A DNA stretch of 64,000 nucleotides from the NCBI GenBank assembly GCA_946478235.1, contig CAMLBF010000002.1, forward strand, positions 62,001-126,000, given 5' to 3'. Origin of the DNA: an uncultured Bartonella sp. (GTDB lineage: Bacteria; Pseudomonadota; Alphaproteobacteria; Rhizobiales; Rhizobiaceae). A program made the position numbers and the translations under genes. Positions 20,222-29,446 of this stretch are shown one piece after another (position 1 is the first letter of the stretch; each line of letters opens with the position of its first letter). Below the pieces are notes generated by a model. It was given only the letters and a program-made list of their open reading frames with translations. It did not search any database and was not told where the DNA came from.

Positions 20222-21177
20222 TTGCTTTGCGCCTTGTCTTTCTTCACATTATGATCATCTGAAACGACCTTTTCACTAATCAAATAGCGTGGTCTGTCTT
20301 TAACTTCGTAAAAAATTTGCCGAATATAAGCTGACAAAACACAAAGGCATGAAAGGACTGCAACTCCTGTAATTAAAATAACCAATATCAGCGTTGAAAA
20401 ACCGCTAACAGCCAGCCCAAGTGCTTTCGATATCAGTGCATCGCCACCGATGATCAAAGCAAATACAGAAAAAATGGCGGTGAGCCCCCAAATAATTGCC
20501 AAAGGTTTGGCCGAAAAACCTGTCAATGAATCAATAGCCAATTGGATTTTCTTCCAAAATGACCAGCCGCTCACACCAACTTGCCTATCTTCAGGAATAA
20601 ACAGAACATGCTCTTGTTTATATCCAAGCCATTGCACGACACCGCGATAGAAAAACAACTTTTCTGGCAGAGATCTTAAAACCTCGACAACCTTCCTATC
20701 CAACAGAATAAAATCACTTGTGCCTTGAATGTTATTTTCAGTAATCCATTGAAATATCTTATAAAAACTCTTGGCAGCCAAGCGATTGAAAAATGTTTCT
20801 TTTTGACGCTCCTGTTTTACAGCAACAACAATTTCTGCGCCTTTTTCCCACCGACTAAGCATTTCTGCAATCAGTTCCGGCGGGTGCTGTAAATCACTGT
20901 CTATTGTTACGACAATTTCACTATCTGCAACAGATAAGCCCGCTGCGATAGCTGCCTCTTTACCAAAATTTCTGGCAAGCCTGATACCGGTCAATGAGCA
21001 GGTATCCAACTTAATTTGCTTTAGGCTATCCCAGCTATTATCTTTTGACCCATCATCAACCAGAACAATTTTTAGCTCATATGGCAAAGTCTCAAAGACT
21101 TGACATAAGCGTTTAACAAAATCGCCAATGCCATTTCCTTCATTATAGACAGGACTAATAACGGTTACAGTGGTCAT
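20218..21177 (-). CDS. gtrB: GtrB-type polyprenyl-phosphate glycosyltransferase
   Basis: A family 2 (DPM1-like) transferase that makes undecaprenyl-phosphate sugar on the cytoplasmic face. The N-terminal domain has VISPVYNEGNGIGDF, LVDDGSKDNSWDSL and the metal-binding TIDSDLQHPPELI. Two C-terminal transmembrane helices follow (about residues 229-255 and 262-290), as in GtrB. It is the first gene of a two-gene minus-strand unit with the deacetylase and faces gtrA convergently. It would feed the GtrII-like enzyme. Confidence 0.88.
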   Translation of the reverse strand: MTTVTVISPVYNEGNGIGDFVKRLCQVFETLPYELKIVLVDDGSKDNSWDSLKQIKLDTCSLTGIRLARNFGKEAAIAAGLSVADSEIVVTIDSDLQHPPELIAEMLSRWEKGAEIVVAVKQERQKETFFNRLAAKSFYKIFQWITENNIQGTSDFILLDRKVVEVLRSLPEKLFFYRGVVQWLGYKQEHVLFIPEDRQVGVSGWSFWKKIQLAIDSLTGFSAKPLAIIWGLTAIFSVFALIIGGDALISKALGLAVSGFSTLILVILITGVAVLSCLCVLSAYIRQIFYEVKDRPRYLISEKVVSDDHNVKKDKAQSK

Positions 21178-21244
21178 AACTCTATCGTATGTTTTTTAAC
21201 GTTGCTTTTCTTTCGCATGAATTGATAAGAAAGAAAAGCCTTGT

Positions 21245-21259
21245 GAACGTAAGGTGAAC
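21245..21259 (+). promoter_or_regulatory. candidate LexA operator upstream of parE
   Basis: GAAC, seven bases, then GAAC: the alphaproteobacterial LexA box form, matching all eight fixed positions. It lies 85 bp before the parE ATG and 68 bp before gtrB, so it could control either gene. The spacing is identical to that of the site ahead of lexA in this window. Confidence 0.55.
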
Positions 21260-21343
21260 ATTCTCGCTTTTCTGATTAAAATATGCAAAGATAGAACGAA
21301 TCGTTTGCGTTTCGTATTAGTCAGTGAATAGATATCGGTTACA

Positions 21344-23422
21344 ATGAAAGACAATAACAGCGACCTTTTTGGGACGATAGACAACCAAACTCAAGTCTCT
21401 CACCAGAAATCTGAAACAGCGGTAAAACCTTCGGCGGTTGAAGAAAAAAGCAAAACGGCTTCGAAATTATCGAATGTCGCGTCGAAGGCCGAAGAAAGTT
21501 ATGATGCTTCTTCCATTCGTGTTCTTGAAGGACTCGAGCCGGTTAGATTGCGCCCGGGTATGTATATCGGCGGCACAGACAGTAAGGCATTACATCATCT
21601 ATTTGCTGAAGTTATTGATAACGCCATGGACGAAGCTGTGGCCGGCCACGCAAACTTTATTGAAGTATCACTTGATGCTGATGGTTATCTTACCGTTAGC
21701 GATAATGGTCGCGGTATTCCGGTAGAGAACCATCCACAAATGCCGGATAAATCCACCCTTGAAGTTATTATGACGCAACTTCACTCTGGTGGTAAATTTG
21801 ATGGTAAGGCTTATGAAACGTCTGGTGGTCTTCACGGTGTTGGTATTTCCGTTGTAAATGCCCTATCCGATGATATGGAAGTTGAAGTTGCGCGTGGTCG
21901 CCGGCTTTATCGCCAACGTTTTTCTCGCGGCGTTCCGCAAACTGGATTAGAAGATCTCGGTGAAATTCATAATCGTCGCGGTACGCGCGTCCGATTCCAT
22001 CCTGATGCAGATATATTTGGTGTGAAAGCAGCTTTTAACCCGCAACAAATATATAAAATGGCGCGGTCAAAAGCTTACCTTTTTGGCGGCGTTGAAATCC
22101 GGTGGAGTTGTGCGCCAGAGAAATTGGAAGGACAAGATAAAGTCCCTGAAAAGGCGGTTTTTCATTTTCCTGGTGGATTAAAGGACTTTCTCGCATCCTC
22201 ACTCAATAATGAATATCAAGTAACATCTGAAATCTTTGCTGGAAAAACCGAACAGCGCGGTGGCCATGGCTCAGTTGAATGGGCAGTGTCATGGTATGGT
22301 GGCGATGGTTTTGTGCATTCTTATTGTAATACAATTCCAACTGGAGAAGGCGGAACCCATGAAGCAGGCTTGCGGCAAGCCTTGCTGCGTGGCTTAAAAT
22401 CCTATGCAGAACTTATAGGCAATAAACGGGCTTCTGTTATCACCACTGAAGATATTATGATTTCTGCGGCGGCAATGCTGTCTGTCTTCATACGGGAACC
22501 AGAATTTGTTGGACAAACAAAAGACCGCCTTGCAACGGGCGAAGCCCAGCGCATTGTGGAAAACGCAATTCGTGATCCATTTGACCATTGGCTTGCTAAT
22601 TCACCACAAGAAGCGACCAAGCTGCTTGATTGGGTTGTCGATCGCGCCGAGGAACGTTTAAAGCGTCGTCAAGAAAAAGAGGTTAATCGCAAAACAGCAG
22701 TTAAAAAATTGCGGTTACCCGGAAAATTGGCGGATTGTACACACAATGCCGCATCAGGTGCCGAGCTATTTCTTGTGGAAGGCGATTCGGCTGGTGGTTC
22801 AGCAAAGCAAGCCCGTAACCGCGCAACGCAGGCTGTGTTACCACTGCGCGGCAAGATCTTGAATGTTGCAAGCGCAGGGCGTGAAAAACTAGGCGCAAAT
22901 CAGATTATTTCCGATTTAATATTGGCTTTGGGATGTGGAACCCGCTCAAAATATAGAGAAGAGGATTTACGTTACGACAGAATCATTATCATGACCGATG
23001 CTGATGTTGATGGAGCGCATATTGCATCATTGTTGATAACGTTTTTCTATCAGGAAATGCCGAACCTCATTCGTCAGGGACATCTCTTCCTTGCTGTTCC
23101 GCCATTATATCGTATTTCACAAGGCGGTAATGTTGCTTATGCCCGCAATGATGAGCATAAGGATCAGCTTCTAAAGACGACATTTACTGGTCGTGGAAAG
23201 ATAGAAATCGGTCGGTTTAAAGGTTTGGGAGAAATGCGTTCTGACCAATTAAAAGAAACAACAATGGATCCAAAGCATAGAACATTGTTGCGGGTTGATA
23301 TTGATAATGACGAGAGTGAAAGCACAAAAGACGTTGTTGATGAACTTATGGGAACAAAACCTGAAGCACGTTTTCGCTTTATTCAAGAAAATGCAGCATT
23401 TGCCCATGATCTTGATATTTGA
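21344..23422 (+). CDS. parE: DNA topoisomerase IV subunit B
   Basis: ATPase subunit that works with ParC to decatenate chromosomes. It has 692 residues with a disordered N-terminal extension of about 50 residues. Then follow the GHKL ATPase motifs EVIDNAMDEAVAGHA, VSDNGRGIPVENHP and TSGGLHGVGISVVNALS, and a Toprim domain with LFLVEGDSAGGSAKQARNR and IIMTDADVDGAHIASLL. It is called ParE rather than GyrB from its length and the parC gene in the same window. A LexA-like operator lies upstream. Confidence 0.93.
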   Translation: MKDNNSDLFGTIDNQTQVSHQKSETAVKPSAVEEKSKTASKLSNVASKAEESYDASSIRVLEGLEPVRLRPGMYIGGTDSKALHHLFAEVIDNAMDEAVAGHANFIEVSLDADGYLTVSDNGRGIPVENHPQMPDKSTLEVIMTQLHSGGKFDGKAYETSGGLHGVGISVVNALSDDMEVEVARGRRLYRQRFSRGVPQTGLEDLGEIHNRRGTRVRFHPDADIFGVKAAFNPQQIYKMARSKAYLFGGVEIRWSCAPEKLEGQDKVPEKAVFHFPGGLKDFLASSLNNEYQVTSEIFAGKTEQRGGHGSVEWAVSWYGGDGFVHSYCNTIPTGEGGTHEAGLRQALLRGLKSYAELIGNKRASVITTEDIMISAAAMLSVFIREPEFVGQTKDRLATGEAQRIVENAIRDPFDHWLANSPQEATKLLDWVVDRAEERLKRRQEKEVNRKTAVKKLRLPGKLADCTHNAASGAELFLVEGDSAGGSAKQARNRATQAVLPLRGKILNVASAGREKLGANQIISDLILALGCGTRSKYREEDLRYDRIIIMTDADVDGAHIASLLITFFYQEMPNLIRQGHLFLAVPPLYRISQGGNVAYARNDEHKDQLLKTTFTGRGKIEIGRFKGLGEMRSDQLKETTMDPKHRTLLRVDIDNDESESTKDVVDELMGTKPEARFRFIQENAAFAHDLDI

Positions 23423-23730
23423 TGTCCTTAATGTTTGACATCATTGCATAATCACGGCTGGACTAAACGGCCGCTGATTATAATAGTGTGAATTATCTCT
23501 GTTTTATAAAATATCTATGGAAACGTCATTTAGACCAGCAAGAAACTAGGCTGCTGGTCTATTTCGGTTTTATGGAAACAATTTTTCATTGAAAAATTAT
23601 TGTGGCTTGAAATACCGTATTTAAGGTTTCGTAACGTTGATAAATATTAGTCTGGCAAACAGTTCATTTCATTTTTGACAACAGCGCTTTCGATAAGCGC
23701 TTTCCATATATGCCACTAAATAACACCATT
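23423..23730. other. convergent intergenic region between parE and recJ
   Basis: No gene. It holds a hairpin with a one-base bulge at 23449-23480 (TAATCA.CGGC against GCCG.TGATTA) and the terminator listed separately. Confidence 0.5.
23531..23571 (+). terminator. terminator of parE
   Basis: A perfect 10-bp inverted repeat, TAGACCAGCA and TGCTGGTCTA, with an 11-base loop is followed by a T-rich tract (TTTCGGTTTT). Located in the convergent region, it may serve both strands. Confidence 0.7.
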
Positions 23731-25515
23731 TTATGCAATAGCAGCATCAACAACGCGCAATTGCGTTGAAACAGATCCATTCCAGTAATTCAAATTGAGA
23801 TTGCCAGCGACATGAATTGTTTGCCCTAGATTTTCAGTCAAAAAATCGCCTAAAGCTGTACCGACCGAGCGAAAAGCAATAGCTTTAATTCTTGTTCCAT
23901 CAGAATTCATCAATGTCATTGATAAATGTCCATTACCGACTTCACGAACATCCACCAATCTATGGTTTGGCAAGGCAAAAATCGGTGTGGGATTACCTGA
24001 ACCAAAGGGACCAGCTTGGTCTATCAGATCAACCAGATCTTTTGTAGCACCAGAGGCTGAAATCATTCCGTCAATGGTTATACTTCTATCTGCTCGCAAA
24101 TCATCGACGGTCTTGGATATTTTATTTTCCAACCAAATTAGCAATTCAGAAACCTTCGATTCTAAAATAGTTATTCCGGCGGCCATAGCGTGACCACCAC
24201 CTTTTACCAAAAGACCTAAATCTACCGCTTCTCGAACGATTTCTCCAAGGTTGATGCCACTAATTGAACGACCAGATCCAACTCCCGTGCCATCGGGTTT
24301 CAAAGCAATGGCAAATGCAGGACAGTTGAATTTTTCTTTTAGCCGTGCTGCAACAATTCCCACAATGCCAGGGTGCCAATTAGCATTGGCCACGACAATC
24401 ACTTTGGGTTGTTCCAAACCATTTTTCATAATCTCGATGTCTGCTTCAGCCTGTAAGAGCTGTTCGGCCTCCATCGCTTGACGTTCCTGATTAAGTTGAT
24501 TGAGTTTATCGGCAATACCATTTGCTTCTTCAAGGCTTTGGCATGTTAATAATCTTGCACCAAGTGCGGGATCACCAATTCTACCACCGGCATTAATCCT
24601 TGGTCCCAATAGAAAACCAAAGTGAAAGACATTCAGCGGTTCCCCTACTCTAGCGACGCGCGCAAGCGCAGCGATACCGGGGTTGTGTAAAGTCCGCGCA
24701 ACTTGCAAACCCTTTTGTACAAATGCACGATTAACACCGATCAGTGGTACAACATCGCAAATGGTGGCCAATGCAACTAAATCCAAATATTCAAGTACAT
24801 CAGGAACAGTCTTGATATGTTCTTTTCCACGTAAGAGCTTGCATGTCCAAGCCACAGTAATAAAGACAATTGCAGCCGCACATAGATGTCCTTGTCCTGA
24901 ACGATCATCTGGACGATTAGGATTAACCAATGCATTGGCTTCATTATGAATTTCACCCATCTGATGGTGATCAAGCACGACAACATCAGCGCCGACATTT
25001 CTTGCTGCTCTGATTGCTTCAGGACTATTGGCTCCACAATCCACTGTTACGATAAGACTTGCGCCTTCCCGTGCAAGCATCTCCATCGCGGTTGGATTAG
25101 GACCATATCCTTCCACTATACGGTCAGGAATATATATTTTTGTCTTCAGTTGAAAAAAATTCAAAAACTTGCTCAAAATTGCAGATGAGCAAGCACCATC
25201 AACATCATAATCACCAAATATCGCGACTTGTTCTTTATTTTCTATCGCTTTGACAAGGCGTGCTGCCGCTTTTTCCATATCCACAAAATTTGTTGGATTC
25301 GGCATCAGTTTTTTTAATGTCGGGGTTAGATAATCAACCGCGTCTTCCTCTTCGACAGAACGTGCTGCCAGAATACGAGCCAATAGCGCGTTAAGTCCAA
25401 ACTTTTGCGAAATCGTCAGTGCTTTATTTGCGTCATCTCGGTCAAGACTATCAAACCATGCCTGACCAAGTGCAGACTGTGAAACACCGAGAAAAAATTT
25501 ATTATGTTGAATCAT
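23731..25515 (-). CDS. recJ: single-stranded-DNA-specific exonuclease RecJ
   Basis: 5'-3' exonuclease of recombinational and mismatch repair, in the DHH phosphoesterase superfamily. Metal-binding motifs are present: AIFGDYDVDGACSSA, LIVTVDCGANSPEA, VVVLDHHQMGEIH. The DHHA1 motif KGGGHAMAAGITI follows, with an OB-like C-terminal domain after it. Length 594 fits rhizobial homologues. It stands alone, with metY upstream on the same strand across 236 bp. Confidence 0.95.
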   Translation of the reverse strand: MIQHNKFFLGVSQSALGQAWFDSLDRDDANKALTISQKFGLNALLARILAARSVEEEDAVDYLTPTLKKLMPNPTNFVDMEKAAARLVKAIENKEQVAIFGDYDVDGACSSAILSKFLNFFQLKTKIYIPDRIVEGYGPNPTAMEMLAREGASLIVTVDCGANSPEAIRAARNVGADVVVLDHHQMGEIHNEANALVNPNRPDDRSGQGHLCAAAIVFITVAWTCKLLRGKEHIKTVPDVLEYLDLVALATICDVVPLIGVNRAFVQKGLQVARTLHNPGIAALARVARVGEPLNVFHFGFLLGPRINAGGRIGDPALGARLLTCQSLEEANGIADKLNQLNQERQAMEAEQLLQAEADIEIMKNGLEQPKVIVVANANWHPGIVGIVAARLKEKFNCPAFAIALKPDGTGVGSGRSISGINLGEIVREAVDLGLLVKGGGHAMAAGITILESKVSELLIWLENKISKTVDDLRADRSITIDGMISASGATKDLVDLIDQAGPFGSGNPTPIFALPNHRLVDVREVGNGHLSMTLMNSDGTRIKAIAFRSVGTALGDFLTENLGQTIHVAGNLNLNYWNGSVSTQLRVVDAAIA

Positions 25516-25669
25516 GTGCCAACTGATACAACAATTTTCGCTGCAATGCTAAATTTTTACAAAAATCCCTATCTATAATAAACGTCTTACAATCAACATT
25601 TTACAACAAACGCCCACATCATTTCATTATTGTGAAAACCTCATAAAAAATTGAAAGTTCCATTCCTTC

Positions 25670-25710
25670 CAGACAATGTCCTATCTCTTTAAGGGAAGAT
25701 CCATTGTCTG
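25670..25710 (-). terminator. hairpin downstream of metY
   Basis: CAGACAATG and CATTGTCTG form a perfect 9-bp stem enclosing 23 bases that themselves pair partly. No strong T-run follows on the metY strand, so it is a possible Rho-independent or processing hairpin rather than a textbook terminator. Confidence 0.4.
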
Positions 25711-25751
25711 AAAGAATATAGTATATGCTTTTTAAATTGGTCTCTATCAGA

Positions 25752-27035
25752 TCAAACCTTAGCTAAAGCCTGATCGATATCTGCAATAATATCGTTGGCA
25801 TCTTCAATTCCTATTGATAAACGAACGACATCTGGTCCAGCACCTGCTGCTACTTTTTGTTCATCAGTCAATTGGCGGTGTGTTGTGGAAGCCGGATGTA
25901 TCACCAATGAGCGCGTGTCACCAATATTGGCCAGCAAAGAAAACAGCTTCAATGATGAGGCAAATTTTACACCAGCGTCATAGCCACCTTTAATACCGAA
26001 TGTAAAAACAGATCCTGCGCCTTTTGGTGAATAACGCTGTTGGAGTTTGTGATATTTATTATCTGCCAAACCGGCATAATTTACCCAAGAAACTTTCTCA
26101 TGGTTTTGTAGATGTTTTGCGACAGCCAAGGCATTATCACTGTGCTTTTGCATTCGCAATGGCAATGTTTCTGCACCAGTTAACAATAAAAATGCATTAA
26201 ATGGTGAAATGGTAGGGCCAAAATCTCGCATACCCAGCACACGTGCAGCAGCAGCAAAAGCCGTATTGCCAAGTGCTTCGTAAATTACAAGGCCAGCATA
26301 ATCGGGTCTTGGTTCCGTTAATTTTTTATAATTGCCAGATTTACCCCAATCAAATGTGCCACCATCGATAAGGATACCGCCCATGGAGTTGCCATGACCA
26401 CCAATGAACTTTGTCAAAGAGTGAATAACAATATCGGCACCATGTTCTATTGGACGCAATAGATATGGTGAAGCTAATGTATTATCAACAATGAGTGGCA
26501 AGCCGTGGTCATGAGCTATTTTAGCAATGGCTTCAATATCGATAACAATACCACCTGGGTTAGCAAAACTTTCAATGTAGATAGCGCGGGTTTTACTGTC
26601 GATCTGATCAATAAAAGATGCTGGATTTTCACTGTCAGCCCAACGAACTTGCCAATCAAATGCCTTGAAAGCATTGGCAAACTGATTGATTGAACCACCA
26701 TATAATTGACGTCCGGCAACAAAATTTTCGCCATGTTCCATTAATGTGTGAAACGTTAAAAATTCAGCCGCATGACCAGATGCTGTTGCCAAAGCTGCGG
26801 TACCACCTTCAAGAGCAGCGATTTTTTCTTCAAGAACAGTTTGCGTTGGGTTGGTAATGCGCCCGTAAATATTGCCGGGTTCGGCTAAAGCAAACCGATT
26901 TGCAGCCTGATCGGCATCTTTAAAAACATATGCAGTCGTTTGATAAATCGGTGTTGCACGCGCACCGGTTGTCGGGTCTGGTGCTGCTCCAGCATGAACA
27001 GCTAATGTTTCAATCCCCAGCCTATTTTGTGTCAT
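25752..27035 (-). CDS. metY: O-acetylhomoserine aminocarboxypropyltransferase (sulfhydrylase)
   Basis: PLP enzyme that makes homocysteine from O-acetylhomoserine and sulfide. Key features of the Cys/Met metabolism family are seen: YGRITNPTQTVLEEKIAALE, IVDNTLASPYLLRPIEHGAD, and the PLP lysine in HSLTKFIGGHGNSMGG. The 427-residue length and N-terminus (LAVHAGAAPDPTTGARATPI) favour MetY over MetB or MetC. A GGAGGA ribosome site precedes the ATG. I see no SAM riboswitch in the 130-bp leader. Confidence 0.92.
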   Translation of the reverse strand: MTQNRLGIETLAVHAGAAPDPTTGARATPIYQTTAYVFKDADQAANRFALAEPGNIYGRITNPTQTVLEEKIAALEGGTAALATASGHAAEFLTFHTLMEHGENFVAGRQLYGGSINQFANAFKAFDWQVRWADSENPASFIDQIDSKTRAIYIESFANPGGIVIDIEAIAKIAHDHGLPLIVDNTLASPYLLRPIEHGADIVIHSLTKFIGGHGNSMGGILIDGGTFDWGKSGNYKKLTEPRPDYAGLVIYEALGNTAFAAAARVLGMRDFGPTISPFNAFLLLTGAETLPLRMQKHSDNALAVAKHLQNHEKVSWVNYAGLADNKYHKLQQRYSPKGAGSVFTFGIKGGYDAGVKFASSLKLFSLLANIGDTRSLVIHPASTTHRQLTDEQKVAAGAGPDVVRLSIGIEDANDIIADIDQALAKV

Positions 27036-27165
27036 TCAATTGTCCTCCAAATGCGCCACTATCAATGTTATTATAATATAACCAATAGAATGTGCATGAG
27101 GCTATTGAATACCCTTCCGAGAAACAAGAAAACAATTTCTTAAATCAAGTTTTTTCTAGTTATTT

Positions 27166-27594
27166 TTACTGTAATAATTCAATTTTGGGGCATTTATTCA
27201 TCACAACATGCATACCATTCTCAGCAGCAATGCGCGCCGCATCGCCATCATAAACCCCGATCTGTGTCCAGAACACCAATGGCCTTTTTGAAAGGTTAAG
27301 TGTTTCATCAAGAATTTCTCTAACAGCTTCTGACCTACGAAAGACATCCACCATATCTATTGTCTGTGTAATGTCTGACAAACTGCCATATACTTTGATG
27401 TTTTGTATGGTCTTATCTTTCAAAGCGGGATTAACGGGAAAAACTTGATAGCCATGTGCGAGAAGAAATTCCATAACCTCAAAACTAGGACGAAGCGGAT
27501 TTGCCGAGGCGCCGATTAAAGCAATTGTCTTAACCCGTTGCAAAAGATTGATAATTTCCCGATGTTTTTGAATAATCAATGTCTCTTCAACCAT
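27166..27594 (-). CDS. CoA-binding domain protein (YccU type)
   Basis: A 142-residue single-domain Rossmann protein with the nucleotide-binding IALIGASANPLRPSFEV near the N-terminus, then VFPVNPALKDKTI and PLVFWTQIGVYDGDAARIA. YccU-type proteins bind CoA in vitro but have no established reaction. The gene lies just upstream of metY on the same strand, separated by 130 bp, and may be co-transcribed. Confidence 0.85.
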   Translation of the reverse strand: MVEETLIIQKHREIINLLQRVKTIALIGASANPLRPSFEVMEFLLAHGYQVFPVNPALKDKTIQNIKVYGSLSDITQTIDMVDVFRRSEAVREILDETLNLSKRPLVFWTQIGVYDGDAARIAAENGMHVVMNKCPKIELLQ

Positions 27595-27708
27595 TATTTC
27601 CCCTTATCTAAAGCATGCTATTTCGATATGGAAACAAATGTCATTTAGACAATATGGTATTATATTACCTTATATGCAATATATTGTAAATATTGAATTA
27701 TTTTCTTA

Positions 27709-27736
27709 TTGACGCATAATAGAGAACGTTATAAGA
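27709..27736 (+). promoter_or_regulatory. probable rplM promoter
   Basis: TTGACG at 27709 with TATAAG at 27730 (15 bp spacing; TAAGAG at 17 bp is the alternative) precedes a structured leader about 105 bases long. Chosen by eye. Confidence 0.45.
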
Positions 27737-27742
27737 GCAAGG

Positions 27743-27819
27743 CACACATTATTTCAGGTGTGTTCTGTTGTGTTTTATCACAACGCTAAGCAACAAAAAA
27801 AGCCTTCAGTTAGTGAAGG
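27743..27819 (+). promoter_or_regulatory. structured leader of rplM-rpsI
   Basis: Three hairpins stand in a row in the 5' untranslated region: CACAC/GTGTG (27743-27762), GTTGTG/CACAAC (27767-27784) and CCTTCA/TGAAGG (27803-27819), the last followed by ATTTTATAAAGG just before the start. Leaders bound by L13 are known in other bacteria. Whether this is one is inference. Confidence 0.4.
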
Positions 27820-27840
27820 ATTTTATAAAGGAAAGCTTCA

Positions 27841-28305
27841 ATGGCAACTTTTTCACAAAAGCCTGCTGAAGTGGTAAAGAAATGGGTCATTATTGACGCA
27901 GAGAACCTTGTTTTAGGTCGCCTTGCCACATTGGTAGCCAACAGATTACGCGGTAAACATAAAGCGACTTATACCCCTCATGTTGATGACGGTGACAATG
28001 TTATTGTTATCAATGCAGAGAAAGTGGTTTTGACCGGTAAGAAATACGAAAACAAGATGTATTACTGGCACACTGGTTATATTGGTGGCATTAAAGAACG
28101 TACCGCACGTCAGATCATTGAAGGCCGTTTTCCAGAACGTGTTATCGAAAAAGCTGTCGAGCGTATGATTCCTCGCGGTCCTCTTGGACGTCGTCAGTTG
28201 AAGAATCTTCGTGTTTATGCTGGTTCACAACACCCACATGAAGCGCAACAGCCAGAAACTATTGATGTTGGCGCACTCAACCGTAAAAACAAAAGGATTG
28301 CTTAA
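27841..28305 (+). CDS. rplM: 50S ribosomal protein L13
   Basis: A 154-residue early-assembly protein of the large subunit. Family landmarks are [20 protein letters not shown], the [19 protein letters not shown] loop and [20 protein letters not shown]. It begins after an AAAGGAAAG ribosome site and is followed after 2 bp by rpsI, the usual pairing. Confidence 0.99.
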   Translation: MATFSQKPAEVVKKWVIIDAENLVLGRLATLVANRLRGKHKATYTPHVDDGDNVIVINAEKVVLTGKKYENKMYYWHTGYIGGIKERTARQIIEGRFPERVIEKAVERMIPRGPLGRRQLKNLRVYAGSQHPHEAQQPETIDVGALNRKNKRIA

Positions 28306-28307
28306 TT

Positions 28308-28793
28308 ATGGCCGAGATTAATTCTCTTTCTGAACTTGGCGCAGCAACTTCTGTGGTTGAAGCGGCTGTAACACCTGCTCCTGTTCATGAGCGTAAAGTG
28401 GATGCACAAGGTCGTTCATATGCTACAGGTAAGCGTAAAGACGCGATTGCACGTGTATGGGTAAAACCTGGCAGTGGTAAAATTGTTGTCAACGGCAAAG
28501 ACTTTGACAAATATTTTGCACGTCCTGTTTTGCAGATGATTTTGCGTCAGCCTATCGTTGCTGCTAACCGTGATGGACAGTTTGATATTGTTGCATCTGT
28601 TGCTGGTGGTGGTCTTTCAGGTCAAGCTGGTGCAGTTCGCCATGGTATTTCAAAGGCATTGACCTATTTCGAACCAGAGCTTCGTGCAGTGTTGAAAAAA
28701 GGTGGATTCCTTACACGCGATAGTCGTGTTGTTGAACGTAAGAAATACGGTAAAGCGAAAGCTCGTCGTTCGTTCCAGTTCTCCAAGCGTTAA
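28308..28793 (+). CDS. rpsI: 30S ribosomal protein S9
   Basis: A 161-residue protein whose C-terminal tail reaches the P-site tRNA anticodon. It has an alphaproteobacterial N-terminal extension of about 35 residues. The conserved S9 body follows: [20 protein letters not shown] ... [19 protein letters not shown], ending [11 protein letters not shown], where the last Lys-Arg contacts tRNA. It is co-transcribed with rplM and followed by a strong terminator. Confidence 0.99.
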   Translation: MAEINSLSELGAATSVVEAAVTPAPVHERKVDAQGRSYATGKRKDAIARVWVKPGSGKIVVNGKDFDKYFARPVLQMILRQPIVAANRDGQFDIVASVAGGGLSGQAGAVRHGISKALTYFEPELRAVLKKGGFLTRDSRVVERKKYGKAKARRSFQFSKR

Positions 28794-28816
28794 TTCACTT
28801 GGCTATATGCATATCG

Positions 28817-28842
28817 AAGCCCCGTTATACGGGGCTTTTTTA
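28817..28842 (+). terminator. Rho-independent terminator of rplM-rpsI
   Basis: AAGCCCCGT, a 3-base loop and ACGGGGCTT form a GC-rich 9-bp stem followed by a run of Ts. Confidence 0.92.
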
Positions 28843-28854
28843 TTGCCAAAATTT

Positions 28855-28998
28855 TTGTATTTTACCGTAAAAATGTGTGACCTACGACAAGCGGTGTATG
28901 CTCTCATGTAAAAGGTGCTTGCTCTACAGCAAAAGACACTTGCTCTACTGTAAATGGTACGTGATCTAACGTAAAAGATGGCGTGTTTTGCGGCAATA
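28855..28998. repeat. degenerate 21-bp tandem repeat, about six units
   Basis: Between the rpsI terminator and the divK end, units of 21 bp can be laid in register. The best four run 28894-28914, 28915-28935, 28936-28956 and 28957-28977. They share the pattern GTGCTTGCTCTAC then a variable base pair and GTAAAAG. Flanking units at 28855, 28876 (18 bp) and 28978 are weaker. No frame through it is open on either strand, so it is not coding. Confidence 0.7.
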
Positions 28999-29006
28999 GA
29001 TTGGTG

Positions 29007-29372
29007 TTATCCAAGAAACCGTTTAATCATGGCAATAAAGTTTGCAACCGATATCGGTTTAGACATGTAATCTTCACAACCACTTGCGCGAATCCGTTCC
29101 TCGTCACCTTTCATGGCAAATGCGGTGACAGCAACGACTGGTATTGATTTTAGCTCTGCATCAGCTTTCAATTGCTTGATAACATCAATGCCTGAAACTT
29201 CCGGCAATTGAATATCCATCAAAATAAGACCGGGAGCAGTGCTCCGTGCCAAATCGAGTGCAGCGAGTCCGCTTCTTGTTTCTACTGTCTCATAACCACT
29301 TGCCTCAACGAGATCACGAAACAATTTCATGTTAAGCTCGTTATCTTCAACGATCATGACTTTTTTCGGCAT
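29007..29372 (-). CDS. divK: single-domain response regulator DivK
   Basis: A 121-residue receiver domain without output domain. It shows the acidic pair in [11 protein letters not shown], the phospho-acceptor Asp53 in [13 protein letters not shown], and Thr/Lys in [14 protein letters not shown] and DYMSKPISV. DivK controls cell-cycle and division signalling through histidine kinases such as DivJ, PleC and CckA in Alphaproteobacteria. In several relatives pleD follows divK, but here no pleD is adjacent. Confidence 0.93.
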   Translation of the reverse strand: MPKKVMIVEDNELNMKLFRDLVEASGYETVETRSGLAALDLARSTAPGLILMDIQLPEVSGIDVIKQLKADAELKSIPVVAVTAFAMKGDEERIRASGCEDYMSKPISVANFIAMIKRFLG

Positions 29373-29446
29373 CTTATCGACTCCACTCTTCCAGCATTAC
29401 AATATGAAGAGTAAACTATGGAGAGTTACCACTTGGCTAAAATAAT

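Noticed and set aside
27036-27165. SAM-II riboswitch ahead of metY
   Set aside because: The expected conserved blocks of SAM-II are not found in the 130-bp leader.
28855-28998. CRISPR array
   Set aside because: The units are contiguous degenerate repeats without unique spacers, and no cas gene is near.
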